A program made the position numbers and the translations under genes. From Paracoccus methylarcula (lineage in GTDB: Bacteria > Pseudomonadota > Alphaproteobacteria > Rhodobacterales > Rhodobacteraceae): a stretch of DNA of 64,000 bases. Position 1 is the stretch's first letter. The number at the start of each line of letters is the position of its first letter. A model generated the notes under the pieces. The model worked only from the letters and a program-made list of their open reading frames with translations. It did no database searches and was not told the origin of the DNA. Positions 47,517 through 60,247 of the stretch are shown one piece after another. The stretch is taken from contig NZ_PXNQ02000001.1 in the NCBI RefSeq assembly GCF_003007735.2, positions 434,001 through 498,000 on the forward strand, written 5' to 3'.

Positions 47517-48514
47517 CCACCACCTATGCGCTGAACGGGCTTGGCCGGATCGGCAAGCTGGCGCTGCGGCCACTGCTGGAAAACGGGGCCGAAATCGCCT
47601 GGATCAACGATGCGGTGGGCGATCCCGAGATGCATGCCCATCTGCTGGAATTCGACAGCGTGCATGGCCGATGGCCCGCCAAGATCAGCCATGACCCGGA
47701 CAGTATCGGCGTCAATGGCACCCGCCTGCCGGTGCATAACGCGAAGCGCATCGAGGATTTGCCATTGGGGGGCGTCGATGTGGTGATCGATTGCACCGGG
47801 GTGTTCAAGAGCGAGGCGAAGCTCGCCCCCTATTTCGCCGCCGGTGTGAAGAAAGTGGTTGTCAGCGCGCCGGTCAAGGATGGGCCGGTCGCGAATATCG
47901 TCTATGGCGTCAATCACGAAACCTATGACCCTGCCCGGCATGACATTATCACGGCGGCAAGCTGCACGACGAATTGCCTCGCCCCGGTGGTCAAGGTCAT
48001 CCATGAGGGGCTGGGAATCCGCCATGGCTCGATCACCACGATCCATGACGTGACCAATACCCAGACCATCGTGGACCGCCCGGCCAAGGATCTGCGCCGC
48101 GCCCGCTCGGCGTTGAATTCGCTGATCCCGACCACGACCGGCTCGGCCACGGCGATCACCCTGATCTATCCCGAGCTCAAGGGGCGGTTGAACGGTCACG
48201 CGGTGCGGGTGCCGTTGCTCAACGCTTCGCTGACCGATTGCGTGTTCGAACTGGCCCGCGAGACCAGCGTGGACGAGGTGAACGCGATGCTGCGCGCCGC
48301 CGCCGAGGGGCCGCTGCAAGGTATCCTTGGCTTCGAGGACCGCCCGCTGGTTTCGGCCGATTACGTGAACGATAAAAGGTCCTGCATCGTGGACGGACCG
48401 TCAACGATGGTGGTCGCGGGCACGCAGGTCAAGATTTACGCATGGTATGACAACGAGATGGGCTATGCTCACCGGCTGGTGGATGTCGCGCGCATGGTCG
48501 GGGCGTCACTGTGA
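47513..48514 (+). CDS. ArsJ-associated glyceraldehyde-3-phosphate dehydrogenase
   Basis: A 333-residue GAPDH with catalytic Cys151 in [11 protein letters not shown]. In ars operons, such a GAPDH uses arsenate in place of phosphate to form 1-arseno-3-phosphoglycerate, which ArsJ then exports; this role is inferred from its position between the fused ArsR-ArsC and arsJ. It is coupled to both neighbours by ATGA and GTGA overlaps. Confidence 0.94.
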   Translation: MTTTYALNGLGRIGKLALRPLLENGAEIAWINDAVGDPEMHAHLLEFDSVHGRWPAKISHDPDSIGVNGTRLPVHNAKRIEDLPLGGVDVVIDCTGVFKSEAKLAPYFAAGVKKVVVSAPVKDGPVANIVYGVNHETYDPARHDIITAASCTTNCLAPVVKVIHEGLGIRHGSITTIHDVTNTQTIVDRPAKDLRRARSALNSLIPTTTGSATAITLIYPELKGRLNGHAVRVPLLNASLTDCVFELARETSVDEVNAMLRAAAEGPLQGILGFEDRPLVSADYVNDKRSCIVDGPSTMVVAGTQVKIYAWYDNEMGYAHRLVDVARMVGASL

Positions 48515-49764
48515 GTGCCGCGGCCCGGCCCGAAGGGCTTGCCGCCTATATCACGGTGACCGCCGCCTATTGGGCCTTCATGCTGACCGATGGCGCCCTG
48601 CGGATGCTGGTGCTGCTGCATTTCCACACGCTTGGTTTCTCGCCGGTGCAGTTGGCCTACCTGTTCCTGCTTTACGAAGTGGCGGGCATCGTCACCAATC
48701 TCTCGGCGGGTTGGATCGCCGCGCGCTTCGGCCTGACCTCGACGCTTTACGCGGGGCTGGGCATCCAGGTGCTGGCGCTTCTGGCGTTGGCGACGCTTGA
48801 TCCGGGCTGGAGCCTTTGGGCCTCGGTTATCTATGTCATGGCGGTGCAGGGTGCTTCGGGCGTGGCCAAGGACCTCGCCAAGATGAGCGCGAAAAGCGCC
48901 GTCAAGCTGCTTGCCCCCTCGGGCGAGGGCGGGTTGTTTCGGTGGGTGGCGCTGCTGACCGGTTCCAAGAACGCGGTGAAGGGGGCGGGCTTCCTGCTTG
49001 GGGCGGTGCTGCTGGCCGTTCTGGGCTTCGTGCCCGCGATCCTGTCGATGGCGGCGGTGCTGGCGCTGATCCTGCTGGCGGTGCTGCTGAAGATGCCGGC
49101 GGGGCTGCCGCAGGGCAGGAAAGGCGCGAAGTTCCGCGAAGTATTTTCCAAGGACCGGAATATCAACCGGCTGTCAGCAGCGCGGCTGTTCCTGTTCGGC
49201 GCCCGCGATGTCTGGTTCGTCGTCGGCATCCCGATCTATTTCTACGCGGTCCTGTCCGACGGATCGGAAGAGGGCAACCGCGCCGCCTTCTTCATGATCG
49301 GCACGTTCATGGCGGTCTGGACGATCCTTTACGGGGCGGTGCAGGCGGCGGCGCCGCGCCTGCTTGGCGCAGCCAAGCGCCCCGAGGCGGAATTGATCCG
49401 GGAGGCCCGGCGATGGGCCGGGTTCCTGTTCGTCGTCCCGGCGGTTCTGGCCGTGCTGATCTGGAGCGTGGGCGCACCGGGCGCGGGGCTGACGGCCGCG
49501 ATCGTCATTGGCCTGCTGGTCTTTGGTGCCATCTTCGCGGTCAATTCCTCGCTGCATTCCTACCTGATCCTCGCCTTCTCGACCTCCGGGCGAGTGACGA
49601 TGGATGTGGGGTTCTACTACATGGCCAATGCAGCTGGCCGGTTGCTTGGCACGCTGTTGTCGGGGCTCAGCTACCAGCTTGGCGGGCTGTCGCTCTGCCT
49701 TGCGACCGCGGCCTTGCTGATCGCTCTCAGCTGGGTGGGGGCCGGGCGGTTGCGGTCAGCGTGA
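48511..49764 (+). CDS. arsJ: Organoarsenical efflux MFS transporter ArsJ
   Basis: Major facilitator permease of 417 residues with about 12 membrane segments and the ArsJ pattern [20 protein letters not shown] and [12 protein letters not shown]. It pumps out 1-arseno-3-phosphoglycerate made by the upstream GAPDH; outside, that compound breaks down to arsenate. The GTG start overlaps the GAPDH stop. Confidence 0.93.
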   Translation: MSAAARPEGLAAYITVTAAYWAFMLTDGALRMLVLLHFHTLGFSPVQLAYLFLLYEVAGIVTNLSAGWIAARFGLTSTLYAGLGIQVLALLALATLDPGWSLWASVIYVMAVQGASGVAKDLAKMSAKSAVKLLAPSGEGGLFRWVALLTGSKNAVKGAGFLLGAVLLAVLGFVPAILSMAAVLALILLAVLLKMPAGLPQGRKGAKFREVFSKDRNINRLSAARLFLFGARDVWFVVGIPIYFYAVLSDGSEEGNRAAFFMIGTFMAVWTILYGAVQAAAPRLLGAAKRPEAELIREARRWAGFLFVVPAVLAVLIWSVGAPGAGLTAAIVIGLLVFGAIFAVNSSLHSYLILAFSTSGRVTMDVGFYYMANAAGRLLGTLLSGLSYQLGGLSLCLATAALLIALSWVGAGRLRSA

Positions 49765-49816
49765 TCCGCTGACCGTGGAGGCCCGGGGCCGCGCGATGCG
49801 ACATGTCCCGAAACCG

Positions 49817-49847
49817 AAAAAGGGCGCCCCCGAAGAGGCGCCCTTTT
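49817..49847. terminator. Bidirectional terminator between arsJ and glnA
   Basis: Stem AAAAGGGCGCC / GGCGCCCTTTT with an 8-base loop; the A and T runs serve both strands. The arsenic operon and the glnB-glnA operon converge here. Confidence 0.9.
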
Positions 49848-49864
49848 CTTCAATCCGTGCCGGA

Positions 49865-51271
49865 TCAGACCGAGTAGTAAAGCTGATACTCGACCGGGTG
49901 AGGCGTGTGCTCATAGGCATAGACCTCTTCCCATTTCAGCGCCATGTAACCTTCCAACTGATCGCGGGTAAAGACATCCCCCGCCAGCAGGAAGTCCATG
50001 TCCTTCTCCAGCTCTTCCAGCGCTTCGCGCAGGCTGCCGCAGACGGTCGGGATCTCGGCCAGTTCCTCGGGCGGCAGATCATACAGGTCCTTGTCCGAGG
50101 CCGAACCCGGATCGATCTTGTTCTTGATCCCGTCCAGCCCGGCCATCAGCAGGGCGGCAAAGCACAGATAGGGGTTCGCCGCCGGATCGGGAAAGCGGGC
50201 CTCGACGCGCTTGGCCTTGGGGCTTTCCGTCCACGGAATCCGTACGCAACCCGAACGATTGCGAGCCGAATAGGCGCGCAGGACCGGAGCCTCGAAGCCC
50301 GGGATCAGCCGCTTGTAGCTGTTGGTCGAGGGGTTGGTCAGCGCGTTCAGCGCCTTGGCGTGCTTGAGGATGCCGCCGATGAAATACAGTGCCTCTTGGC
50401 TGAGATCGGCATATTTGTCGCCTGCGAACAACGGCTTGCCGTCCTTCCAGATCGACATGTTCACATGCATCCCGGACCCGTTGTCGCCCTTCATGGGCTT
50501 GGGCATGAAGGTCGCCGATTTGCCATAGGCGGCGGCGACATTGTGGATGACATATTTGTATTTCTGCAGGTTGTCCGCCTGTTCGGTCAGCGAACCGAAG
50601 ATCAGTCCCAACTCATGCTGCGCCGAGGCGACCTCGTGGTGGTGCTTGTCCACCTTCATGCCCATGCGTTTCATCGTGGACAGCATTTCGCTGCGGATAT
50701 CCTGGGCCGCGTCAACCGGGTTGACCGGGAAATAGCCGCCCTTGTGACCGGCGCGATGACCCTGGTTGCCCATCTCGTATTCGCTATCGGTGTTCCAGGC
50801 CGCATCCACGGCGTCGATCTCGTAGGCTACCTTTTGCGGCGTCACCGAGTAGCGGACGTCGTCGAAGATGAAGAATTCGGCTTCCGGCCCGAAATAGGCG
50901 GCATCGCCGATGCCCGAGGATTTCAGGTAAGCCTCTGCCTTCACGGCGGTTCCGCGCGGGTCGCGGCTATAGGGCTCGCCCGTGTCCGGCTCGACGACAT
51001 TGCAATGCACGCAGAGCGTCTTCTCGGCATAGAACGGATCGATATAGGCTGACGCGGTATCCGGGATCAGCTTCATGTCGGACTGGTCGATCGACTTCCA
51101 GCCGGCGATCGAGCTGCCGTCGAACATGAAGCCTTCCTCGAAGAAGTCCTCGTCCACCAGGTCCTTGTCCAGCGTCACATGCTGAAGCTTGCCCTTGGGA
51201 TCGGTGAAGCGGACATCGACATAGGCGACGTCCTCGTCCTCGATCAGCTTCAATACCTCTTTGATCTGCAT
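49865..51271 (-). CDS. glnA: Glutamine synthetase type I
   Basis: Makes glutamine from glutamate, ammonia and ATP; dodecamer of 468-residue subunits. The GS signature FDGSSIAGW is near the N-terminus, [12 protein letters not shown] in the ATP site, and the adenylylation tyrosine is in [11 protein letters not shown] near 397. AGGGAAGAG precedes the start. It follows glnB in the same operon by 72 bases. Confidence 0.97.
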   Translation of the reverse strand: MQIKEVLKLIEDEDVAYVDVRFTDPKGKLQHVTLDKDLVDEDFFEEGFMFDGSSIAGWKSIDQSDMKLIPDTASAYIDPFYAEKTLCVHCNVVEPDTGEPYSRDPRGTAVKAEAYLKSSGIGDAAYFGPEAEFFIFDDVRYSVTPQKVAYEIDAVDAAWNTDSEYEMGNQGHRAGHKGGYFPVNPVDAAQDIRSEMLSTMKRMGMKVDKHHHEVASAQHELGLIFGSLTEQADNLQKYKYVIHNVAAAYGKSATFMPKPMKGDNGSGMHVNMSIWKDGKPLFAGDKYADLSQEALYFIGGILKHAKALNALTNPSTNSYKRLIPGFEAPVLRAYSARNRSGCVRIPWTESPKAKRVEARFPDPAANPYLCFAALLMAGLDGIKNKIDPGSASDKDLYDLPPEELAEIPTVCGSLREALEELEKDMDFLLAGDVFTRDQLEGYMALKWEEVYAYEHTPHPVEYQLYYSV

Positions 51272-51343
51272 CTCTTCCCTTTCTTCGTAGATGCGGCCCG
51301 GCAGTCATCACGGCCGGGCGCAGGTATCAGTCGTCAGTTATCC

Positions 51344-51730
<387 letters not shown>

Positions 51731-51837
51731 TCATGGCGCGGGTAAATGCGGCACGCTCCGGATCGGGCGGCATAAACCGTGCTCTGGGCCCGCATGTCTG
51801 TTTTTTGGGCAGATTGCACGTAATATAGGCAGATGCG

Positions 51838-53490
51838 ATGCTATTTGGCACAGAAATCCTCACCACCGCCCAAATGCGCGCCATCGAATCCGCCGCCATG
51901 GTGAGCGGCAAGGTGAGCGGATTGACATTGATGGAGCGGGCCGGCGCGGCGGTGGCAGGAGAGATTCGCCTGCGCTGGCCCAAACCGGGACGCGCGACAG
52001 TTCTGTGCGGGCCGGGCAATAATGGCGGTGATGGCTATGTGATCGCCCGCCTGTTGGCGCAAGCGGGCTGGCAGCTGCATGTCCTGGGGCTGGATAACGC
52101 TCCCGGTCCGGATGCCGCCGAGATGAAGCGCCGCTGGCGGCGGATCGGTCCCATCGCGCCGCTGACCGAAGCCGGACTGCGGCAATCCCCTGCCAGCGAT
52201 ATCTGCATCGACGCCATTTTCGGGACCGGCCTGACCCGTCCGCCCGAAGGGCAGATCGCCGCCGTCCTGCGCCAACTTGGCAGGATGACCGGCGATGGTG
52301 AAGGCTACCCGTGCCTTGTCGCCGTCGATTGCCCGTCGGGGCTGTGCATGGATAGCGGGGAATGGCTGCATCCGGACCATGGGGAAGATACGGCTCCCGT
52401 GCCGCTGCATGCGGGTCTGACGGTCGCGTTCGACAGCCCCAAGCCCGGTCATCTCTTGCAGTGGGGGCCCACAGCCTGCGGCAAGCTGATGATCGCCGAT
52501 ATCGGATTGCGGCACTGGCGCGAAAGGCGAGCGGATACGCGGGCGGATGCCATGTGCCCGCCTGCGCTTCGTGCCATCTGGCCGGAATTTCCCGTTCGGG
52601 ACAGCCGAATGGTCGATGTGGGGTCCTGCGCCCGGATCGCCCTAGGCAAGGGAATATCGGCGGGGCATCCCGCCGGGCACAAATACAGCCATGGTCATGC
52701 GTTGGTCGTGGCGGGTCCCGCCGGGCATGGCGGAGCGGCAAGATTGGCCGCACGGGCCGCGTTACGGGGCGGGGCCGGATTGGTGACTCTCTGCCCGCCC
52801 GCCGCCGCCATGGCGGAGCATGCCGGACCGCCCGATGCGCTGATGCGGCGGGGATTGGACAATGCCACGCAGATGCGGGCTATGTTGACCGACCCGCGCA
52901 TTACCGCGCTCTGCCTCGGTCCCGGTTGTGGCGTGAATCGTGCCGCTGGTCTGTTGCCAGTGGTGCTGGATCATGCAGGCCCCTGCGTTCTGGATGCGGA
53001 TGCCCTGACGGCATTGGCACAGGCGCCGCATTGGCCGGGGGGGCTTTCGGATAACTGTGTTCTGACGCCCCATGCCGGGGAATTCGCCCGGCTCTTTCCC
53101 GATCTTGACGCGCGGCTGGCCGAGACGCCCATGCGCGGGCCCGCCTTTTCCCGCACAGATGCCCTGCGCGAGGCGGCAAGTCGTTGCGGTGCCGTCGTGC
53201 TTCTGAAAGGCCCCGATACGGTGATCGCCGCGCCCGACGGGCAGGCCTGCATCCATTCGGCCAGCGATGTGCCATGGCTGGCCACGGCAGGAACGGGGGA
53301 CGTCCTCGCCGGATTGATCACCGGTTTTCTGGCGCGCGGCATTGCGGCTTTTGAAGCTGCGGCGCTTGCCGTTTTGCTCCATGCCCGGGCCGCCCGCCGC
53401 TTCGGCCCCGGCCTGATCGCCGACGATCTGCCTGAACAACTACCCTTCCTCTTCCGGGAACTGGGCCTGGATGAGTGGGGGCGAAAATGA
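51838..53490 (+). CDS. nnr: Bifunctional NAD(P)H-hydrate repair enzyme
   Basis: Repairs hydrated NAD(P)H: the N-terminal domain (about 1-210) is the epimerase NnrE with GPGNNGGDGYVIARLL, and the C-terminal domain (about 240-550) is the ADP/ATP-dependent dehydratase NnrD with GKGISAGHPAGHKYSHGHAL and GTGDVLAGLI. 550 residues, the usual length of the fusion. It diverges from glnB. Confidence 0.95.
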   Translation: MLFGTEILTTAQMRAIESAAMVSGKVSGLTLMERAGAAVAGEIRLRWPKPGRATVLCGPGNNGGDGYVIARLLAQAGWQLHVLGLDNAPGPDAAEMKRRWRRIGPIAPLTEAGLRQSPASDICIDAIFGTGLTRPPEGQIAAVLRQLGRMTGDGEGYPCLVAVDCPSGLCMDSGEWLHPDHGEDTAPVPLHAGLTVAFDSPKPGHLLQWGPTACGKLMIADIGLRHWRERRADTRADAMCPPALRAIWPEFPVRDSRMVDVGSCARIALGKGISAGHPAGHKYSHGHALVVAGPAGHGGAARLAARAALRGGAGLVTLCPPAAAMAEHAGPPDALMRRGLDNATQMRAMLTDPRITALCLGPGCGVNRAAGLLPVVLDHAGPCVLDADALTALAQAPHWPGGLSDNCVLTPHAGEFARLFPDLDARLAETPMRGPAFSRTDALREAASRCGAVVLLKGPDTVIAAPDGQACIHSASDVPWLATAGTGDVLAGLITGFLARGIAAFEAAALAVLLHARAARRFGPGLIADDLPEQLPFLFRELGLDEWGRK

Positions 53491-53491
53491 C

Positions 53492-53521
53492 GGCTGCCCC
53501 GGTTTCCCGGGACAGCCTTGC
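53492..53521 (+). terminator. Stem-loop after nnr
   Basis: Eleven-bp stem GGCTGCCCCGG / CCGGGACAGCC (one mismatch) with a TTTC loop, starting next to the nnr stop; only a weak T run follows. Confidence 0.7.
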
Positions 53522-53569
53522 CGTTGACCGCGCGGCATCGGGTCCGCGTAGCCCTGCGTGATGGAATGA

Positions 53570-54343
53570 TCAGCGGTCGTCGACGATGATCTGGACGGCG
53601 CCGCTGGCGTCGCTGCTGACCGCGATCACATCATCGGCGGTGAAGCCCTCCGCTTCCAGAAGCGCGCCGATCGTGGCATTTGCGCTGACGGCTTCGCGCG
53701 TTGCAGCGAGCGCGTCCGCGCCATCCTCGAGTGCCTTGTCGAGCGCCTGCGCATTGGATGCGGCCTCGCCCTGGAATTCGCTCAGCTTCACGGTCTCGAT
53801 CTCTGCCGTGTCATCGATCGTTTCCAGATCGACCGCGGTATCCGAGCCCGAACGCAGTGTCGAGATCAGCGAGCCATAATTGAGCTTGGACTCCTCGTCC
53901 GAGGACATCTCGGTGGTCTCGGTCTCGGTCTCGGTCTCGGCTTCCATCCCGGCATCCGTTTCGGCTTCCATGCCGGTTTCGCTGTCGAGTTCCGTATCTG
54001 TCGCCGTCTCGGCTCCGGCTTCGAGATCGGTGGTTTCGCCCTCGACGCTTTCGGTCTCTGTTTCGGCAGAGCCTTCAGCCGTCACCGCGTCCGTCGAAGC
54101 GGCCTCGTCCTCGGTTCCGGCAGTGAGGCTGCCTTCGGCTTCTGCATCGGCTGCCAGGCCGTCGGTGGTTTCAGCCGAACCCTCCAGCCCGGCCCCAACT
54201 TCGGCAGAGCCAGCTTCGGTGGACAGCTCCGCATCTGCGCTCAGCCCGGTTGAGCTGGTCGCGTCGTCCTGCGCGTATGAGGTCGTCGCTAGTGCCGCGG
54301 CAAGAAGTGCGGCGGCGCCGGTCAGCATCGCATGGTTTTTCAT
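53570..54343 (-). CDS. Secreted acidic low-complexity protein
   Basis: Unrecognised family. The 257-residue product has a signal peptide (MKNHAMLTGAAALLAAALATTSYA) cut before QDD, then 120 residues of Glu, Ala, Thr, Ser and Asp with ET dipeptide runs, and a conserved-looking C-terminal part from LNYGSLISTLRSG to the end. The ET run is coded by a hexamer tandem repeat (TCGGTC, 53917-53940). The composition is very acidic, which suggests an extracellular or periplasmic halotolerance or adhesion role; this is speculative. Long minus-strand leader region precedes it. Confidence 0.6.
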   Translation of the reverse strand: MKNHAMLTGAAALLAAALATTSYAQDDATSSTGLSADAELSTEAGSAEVGAGLEGSAETTDGLAADAEAEGSLTAGTEDEAASTDAVTAEGSAETETESVEGETTDLEAGAETATDTELDSETGMEAETDAGMEAETETETETTEMSSDEESKLNYGSLISTLRSGSDTAVDLETIDDTAEIETVKLSEFQGEAASNAQALDKALEDGADALAATREAVSANATIGALLEAEGFTADDVIAVSSDASGAVQIIVDDR

Positions 54344-54879
54344 AGCGGATCTCCTTCAGATCTTTCTGCTCGGTTCTTCCGTTCGATCCGAAGGCGGCGA
54401 TCGCCTGCGGACCGTGGCACCGCAACACCTCTGCCATGCATGGGTTCCGGCCGGGTTTTCACGAGCATGTCACCTCTCCGGATTTGGATGTCCCATTTGC
54501 CCCGAAATCCCGATTCGACACGGCAAGTTCCCGCTGGCCCGGTCACGAAAGCGATATGGGCAGGGCGGAAATCGGGTTCGGAACCGCGAAGGTCTTGGGG
54601 TGGAGAGCGTCCCGGCAGAGAGCCAATCCGGAATTTTCAGCCGCGTCAGCCATTTCGGTATTCGGGTGGGAGCGCGTGGTCCGGACAGGCTTGTTCTGCC
54701 GTCGCTGCGTAGCGGGCAGCGCCGTCGAAATATCCCGCCGGAACCATTCGGCCCCGACGGGTGAGGATCTCATGCCGATCTTGTCTTGCGTGCTTTGATG
54801 CGCGCAATCTGGGCGGCGATCCGCTTTGATCGCCATCCTGTCCCGCGCCCGCCGGGAAGGTGGCGCGGGACGGCAGTTG
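54344..54879. other. Gap between the acidic protein and the OYE gene
   Basis: About 540 bases that must include the promoter of the acidic secreted protein. Forward and reverse open frames here lack any known domain. No hairpin with T run, tRNA or repeat found. Confidence 0.5.
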
Positions 54880-55946
54880 CTACCCTGCGGCGACCGTTTC
54901 CGCGATCGGGTAATCGGTATAGCCTTCTGCCCCACCGGCATAGAAGCTGTCCGGCCTCGCCTCGTTCAGCGGCAACCCCTTGCGGAGGCGTTCGGGCAGG
55001 TCGGGCGTCGTGATGAAGTCGCGCCCGAAGGCGGCGGCGTCGGCCTGGCCTTCGGCCAACAATCGCGAGGCGCTTTCACCGGTCAGTCCTTCATTGGCGA
55101 TGATCACGCCGCCGAAAGCCTGCTTGATTGCGGGCAGCAGGCTGTCCTCTGCGATACGCTCACGCAGGGCGAGGAATGCCACGCCGCGTGCCGCCATGTC
55201 ACGGGCGACATGGGTGAACAGGGCGGCGGGATCGCTGTCGCCCAGGTCGTGGCTGTCGCCACGTGGAGCCAGATGCACGCCGACACGATCCGCGCCCCAG
55301 ACATCGATCACCGCATCGGTGACCTCGTTCAGCAGCCGCACCCGGTTCTCGATCGAACCACCATAGCGGTCGGTCCGCCGGTTGCTGCGATCCTGAAGGA
55401 ACTGATCGATCAGGTAGCCATTGGCCGCATGGATCTCGACCCCGTCGAAACCGGCGCGTTTCGCGTTCTCGGCACCCTGGCGATAGGCTTCGACGATGCC
55501 GGGGATCTCGTCGGTTTCAAGCGTCCGTGGCGTGACATAGGTGGTTTTCGGGCGCACCAGGCTGACATGGCCGGCGGGTTGGATCGCGCTTGGTGCAACC
55601 GGCAATTCGCCACCCAGGAACATCGGGTGCGAGATGCGTCCGACATGCCACAGCTGCAGGAAAATCACCCCGCCCGCCTCGTGTACGGCGCTGGTAACAG
55701 CCTTCCAGCCCTCGACCTGTTCCTCGTTCCAGATGCCGGGCGTGTCGGCATAGCCGACACCCATCGGGGTGACGCTGGTTGCCTCGGTCAGGATCAGCCC
55801 GGCACCTGCGCGCTGGCGGTAATATTCGGCCATCAGCGCATTCGCGACACGCTCTGTCCCGGCCCGGCTGCGGGTCAGCGGGGCATGATGACGCGGTTTT
55901 TCAGGTTGAGCGGCCCCAGTTTCAGCGGATCGAAAAGGGATGTCAT
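54880..55946 (-). pseudogene. Old Yellow Enzyme family oxidoreductase, interrupted by a one-base frameshift
   Basis: FMN-dependent NADH:flavin oxidoreductase of the OYE/NemA group, reducing enones, nitroesters or similar compounds. The start, MTSLFDPLKLGPLNLKNRVIM, is preceded by AAGGACA, but the frame stops at 55875. The continuation begins in another frame with APLTRSRAGTERVANALMAEYYRQR, and all later motifs (LQLWHVGRISHP, EIHAANGYLIDQFLQ, SIENRVR) are intact to 54880. One missing base near 55884, between GGGG and CAT on the plus strand, joins the two. The repaired protein is about 355 residues, normal for the family. Confidence 0.9.
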
Positions 55947-56090
55947 CGAATGTCCTTTCTTCGTGACGAATGCTTTTGCCGATATGAACTGTGCCCCCCG
56001 ACAGAGCCTTTCAATATGCCCTCGCGCATAGCCGTATCCCGCGCTGCGCAAACGGGCGCTTGACAAGTGCCGCCGCGTTTGTGACCGTAA

Positions 56091-56229
56091 CGGATGTCAG
56101 GGGAGTCCCGCCCAAGGGACTGAGAGGCTGATTGGTGCCATGTGTCATGCGAATGACCTGTGTCACGGTGCAGCGACCCTTTGAACCTGACCCAGTTGAT
56201 ACTGGCGTAGGAAGACCGAAGGGCATCCG
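56091..56229 (+). ncRNA. TPP (THI-box) riboswitch
   Basis: Thiamine pyrophosphate riboswitch before thiC. The pyrimidine-binding half is GGGAGTCC ... GGGACTGAGAGG (56101-56127), and the phosphate-binding half is GACCCTTTGAACCTGA (56174-56189) plus CAGTTGATACTGGCGTAGGAA. P1 is formed by CGGATG (56091-56096) and CATCCG (56224-56229). The variable arm between the halves is expanded. It is expected to shut off thiC when TPP is plentiful. Confidence 0.97.
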
Positions 56230-56318
56230 CTCTTTGGGCCGTGGCGGCCCCGCAAGGACCGCAGACCGGTCGCTTTCTGCCTCAAACGTCATTCTGGGTC
56301 TTTTCGAGTGATGCTTGA

Positions 56319-58151
<1,833 letters not shown>

Positions 58152-58210
58152 CCCTGTTTCGGAACCGGGCTGCGCGGCACCCGTCCGTTGCGTGGGCGGC
58201 ATCAGGTCTT

Positions 58211-58234
58211 GGACTGCATTTCATGGTGCAGTCC
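58211..58234 (+). other. Stem-loop between thiC and thiO
   Basis: Eight-bp stem GGACTGCA / TGCAGTCC with an 8-base loop, inside the 217-base gap. It lacks a T run. It may stabilise or attenuate the thiC message. Confidence 0.5.
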
Positions 58235-58368
58235 CGGACAACTTCTGTCCTGCAGGATGACGGCACCAAAGCGCCTGCCCAACATGCGAATGCATGCAAG
58301 GCACGACGGGGCGGACGGGCGCTACGCGGCGGCTTGTTGGGTGTTGATTCCGCGCGTGGGGCAAGCTG

Positions 58369-59298
58369 ATGTTTTCGATCATCGGTAGCGGTGTCACCGG
58401 CCTTTGCGTCGCAACCGCCTTGGCCGAGCGGGGCTTGCCCGTCGAACTGCTCACTGACAACTCCACCCCGGCCTCGCATTGGGCCGGGGGAATGCTGGCT
58501 CCGGGATGCGAAGGGGAATCCGCGCCATCCGAGGTCGTGACCGCCGGGGCGGGTGCCGCCGATTGGTGGGCGGCGCGGGTGCCGGGGGTGGTCCGGCGCG
58601 GCACGCTGGTCGTGGCTCCGCCTCGGGATGCTGTGGAACTGGACCGTTTCGCGCGGCTGACGCGGGGGCATGACGCCGCTGATCCCGGCGCGTTGGAGCC
58701 TGAGCTTGCGGGGCGTTTTGCACGCGGGCTTTGCTTCCCCGACGAGGCGCATCTGGATCCGCGCGCCGCCATGACCGCTCTGCGGGACCAATTGACCGGC
58801 AAGGGCGTGCCGATCCGGCGGGGCGAGCCGCGTGGGCGGGTGATCGATTGCCGGGGGATGGCCGCGCGCGACATGCTGCCCGATCTGCGCGGGGTCAGGG
58901 GCGAGATGCTGATCGTCGAGGCCCAGGATCTGGAACTGACCCGAACGGTCCGGCTGCTGCATCCGCGCTTTCCCTGCTATGTCGTGCCGCGCGGGCAGGG
59001 GCGCTACATGATCGGCGCAACCATGGTCGAGACCGATGATCCCGGCCCGATCACTGCCCGCGCGATCATGGAACTGCTCTCCGCCTCCTATGCCCTGCAT
59101 CCCGGTTTTGCCGAGGCGCGGCTGGTCGAGGCAGGTGCGGGGCTGCGCCCTGCATTCCCCGACAATATTCCCGCGATCCGCGAGCAAGACGGGCGCATCC
59201 ATGTCAACGGCATGTATCGCCACGGCTTCCTGATGGCTCCGGCACTGGCCGAAACCCTGGCGGACCGCCTGAAGATGGAGATGCGAGATGCGAGTTGA
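58369..59298 (+). CDS. thiO: Glycine oxidase ThiO
   Basis: FAD enzyme that oxidises glycine to dehydroglycine for thiazole synthesis. 309 residues, with the N-terminal FAD motif IIGSGVTGLCVATALAERG and the C-terminal GMYRHGFLMAPALAETLAD. It starts the thiO-thiS-thiG-thiE-thiF cluster and overlaps thiS by 11 bases. Confidence 0.93.
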   Translation: MFSIIGSGVTGLCVATALAERGLPVELLTDNSTPASHWAGGMLAPGCEGESAPSEVVTAGAGAADWWAARVPGVVRRGTLVVAPPRDAVELDRFARLTRGHDAADPGALEPELAGRFARGLCFPDEAHLDPRAAMTALRDQLTGKGVPIRRGEPRGRVIDCRGMAARDMLPDLRGVRGEMLIVEAQDLELTRTVRLLHPRFPCYVVPRGQGRYMIGATMVETDDPGPITARAIMELLSASYALHPGFAEARLVEAGAGLRPAFPDNIPAIREQDGRIHVNGMYRHGFLMAPALAETLADRLKMEMRDAS

Positions 59299-59485
59299 AC
59301 TGAATGGCGAGCAGGTCGAGACCGCCGCCGCCACCCTGTCCGAACTGATCGAGGAGCAGGGGCTTGCCGCGCCCTCGGTCGCCACAGCGCTGAATGGTGA
59401 GTTCGTGCCGCGCGGCATGCGGGACGGGACCGTCTTGACCGATGGCGCGCGGATCGAAGTGCTGTCACCCATGCAAGGGGGCTGA
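59288..59485 (+). CDS. thiS: Sulfur carrier protein ThiS
   Basis: Ubiquitin-like sulfur carrier, 65 residues, ending in the required Gly-Gly (MQGG). It is activated by ThiF and gives sulfur to ThiG. The start lies within the thiO 3' end, and thiG follows after 3 bases. Confidence 0.95.
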   Translation: MRVELNGEQVETAAATLSELIEEQGLAAPSVATALNGEFVPRGMRDGTVLTDGARIEVLSPMQGG

Positions 59486-59488
59486 GCG

Positions 59489-60247
59489 ATGTTTTACGGG
59501 ATTACGCCGAAATCAAGGCTGATGCTGGGAACGGCGCAATATCCTTCACCCAGGGTGCTGGGTGACGCGATTGCCGCTTCGGAGGCAGAGATCATCACTG
59601 TCAGCCTGCGCCGGGAAGGGGCAGGGGGCGCGGGGTTTCGCGACCTGATCAAGGCCAGCGGCTGCCGGCTTCTGCCCAACACGGCGGGCTGCCACAGCGC
59701 CCGCGAGGCAGTCACCACGGCGCAGATGGCGCGCGAGTTGTTCGGCACCAACTGGATCAAGCTGGAGGTGATCGGCCATGCCGATACATTGCAACCCGAT
59801 CCATTCGCGCTGGTCGAGGCGGCGCGAATCCTGTGTGCCGATGGCTTCGAAGTGTTTCCCTATACGACCGAGGACCTGATCCTGGGCGAGAAGCTGGTCG
59901 AGGCCGGGTGCCAAGTGCTGATGCCATGGGGCGCGCCGATCGGCTCGGGGCAGGGGCTGCGGCACGAGGATGCGCTGCGCACGATGCGGGCGCATTTCCC
60001 GGATGTCCCGCTGGTCATCGACGCGGGGATCGGCGCTCCGTCACAGGCGGCGAAGGCGATGGAGATGGGCTTTGACGCGGTATTGCTGAACACTGCCGTG
60101 GCCAAGGCAGGCGATCCGGTGACGATGGCGCGAGCCTTTGCCGGGGCGGTTCAGGCCGGGAGGCTGGCGCATGAGGCGGGGCTGATGGGGCAGCGCGACA
60201 TGGCGGTGGCCTCGACCCCGATATTCGGCATGGCGGCGCTGTCATGA
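59489..60247 (+). CDS. thiG: Thiazole synthase
   Basis: Forms the thiazole ring from deoxyxylulose phosphate, dehydroglycine and ThiS-thiocarboxylate. 252 residues; the Schiff-base lysine is in [10 protein letters not shown], and the phosphate site includes [19 protein letters not shown]. It overlaps thiE by 4 bases (ATGA). Confidence 0.96.
   Translation: MFYGITPKSRLMLGTAQYPSPRVLGDAIAASEAEIITVSLRREGAGGAGFRDLIKASGCRLLPNTAGCHSAREAVTTAQMARELFGTNWIKLEVIGHADTLQPDPFALVEAARILCADGFEVFPYTTEDLILGEKLVEAGCQVLMPWGAPIGSGQGLRHEDALRTMRAHFPDVPLVIDAGIGAPSQAAKAMEMGFDAVLLNTAVAKAGDPVTMARAFAGAVQAGRLAHEAGLMGQRDMAVASTPIFGMAALS

Noticed and set aside
51780-51837. Possible sigma-54 element (GG ... GC) between glnB and nnr
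   Set aside because: The spacing between GG and GC is 9 rather than the required 12 bases.
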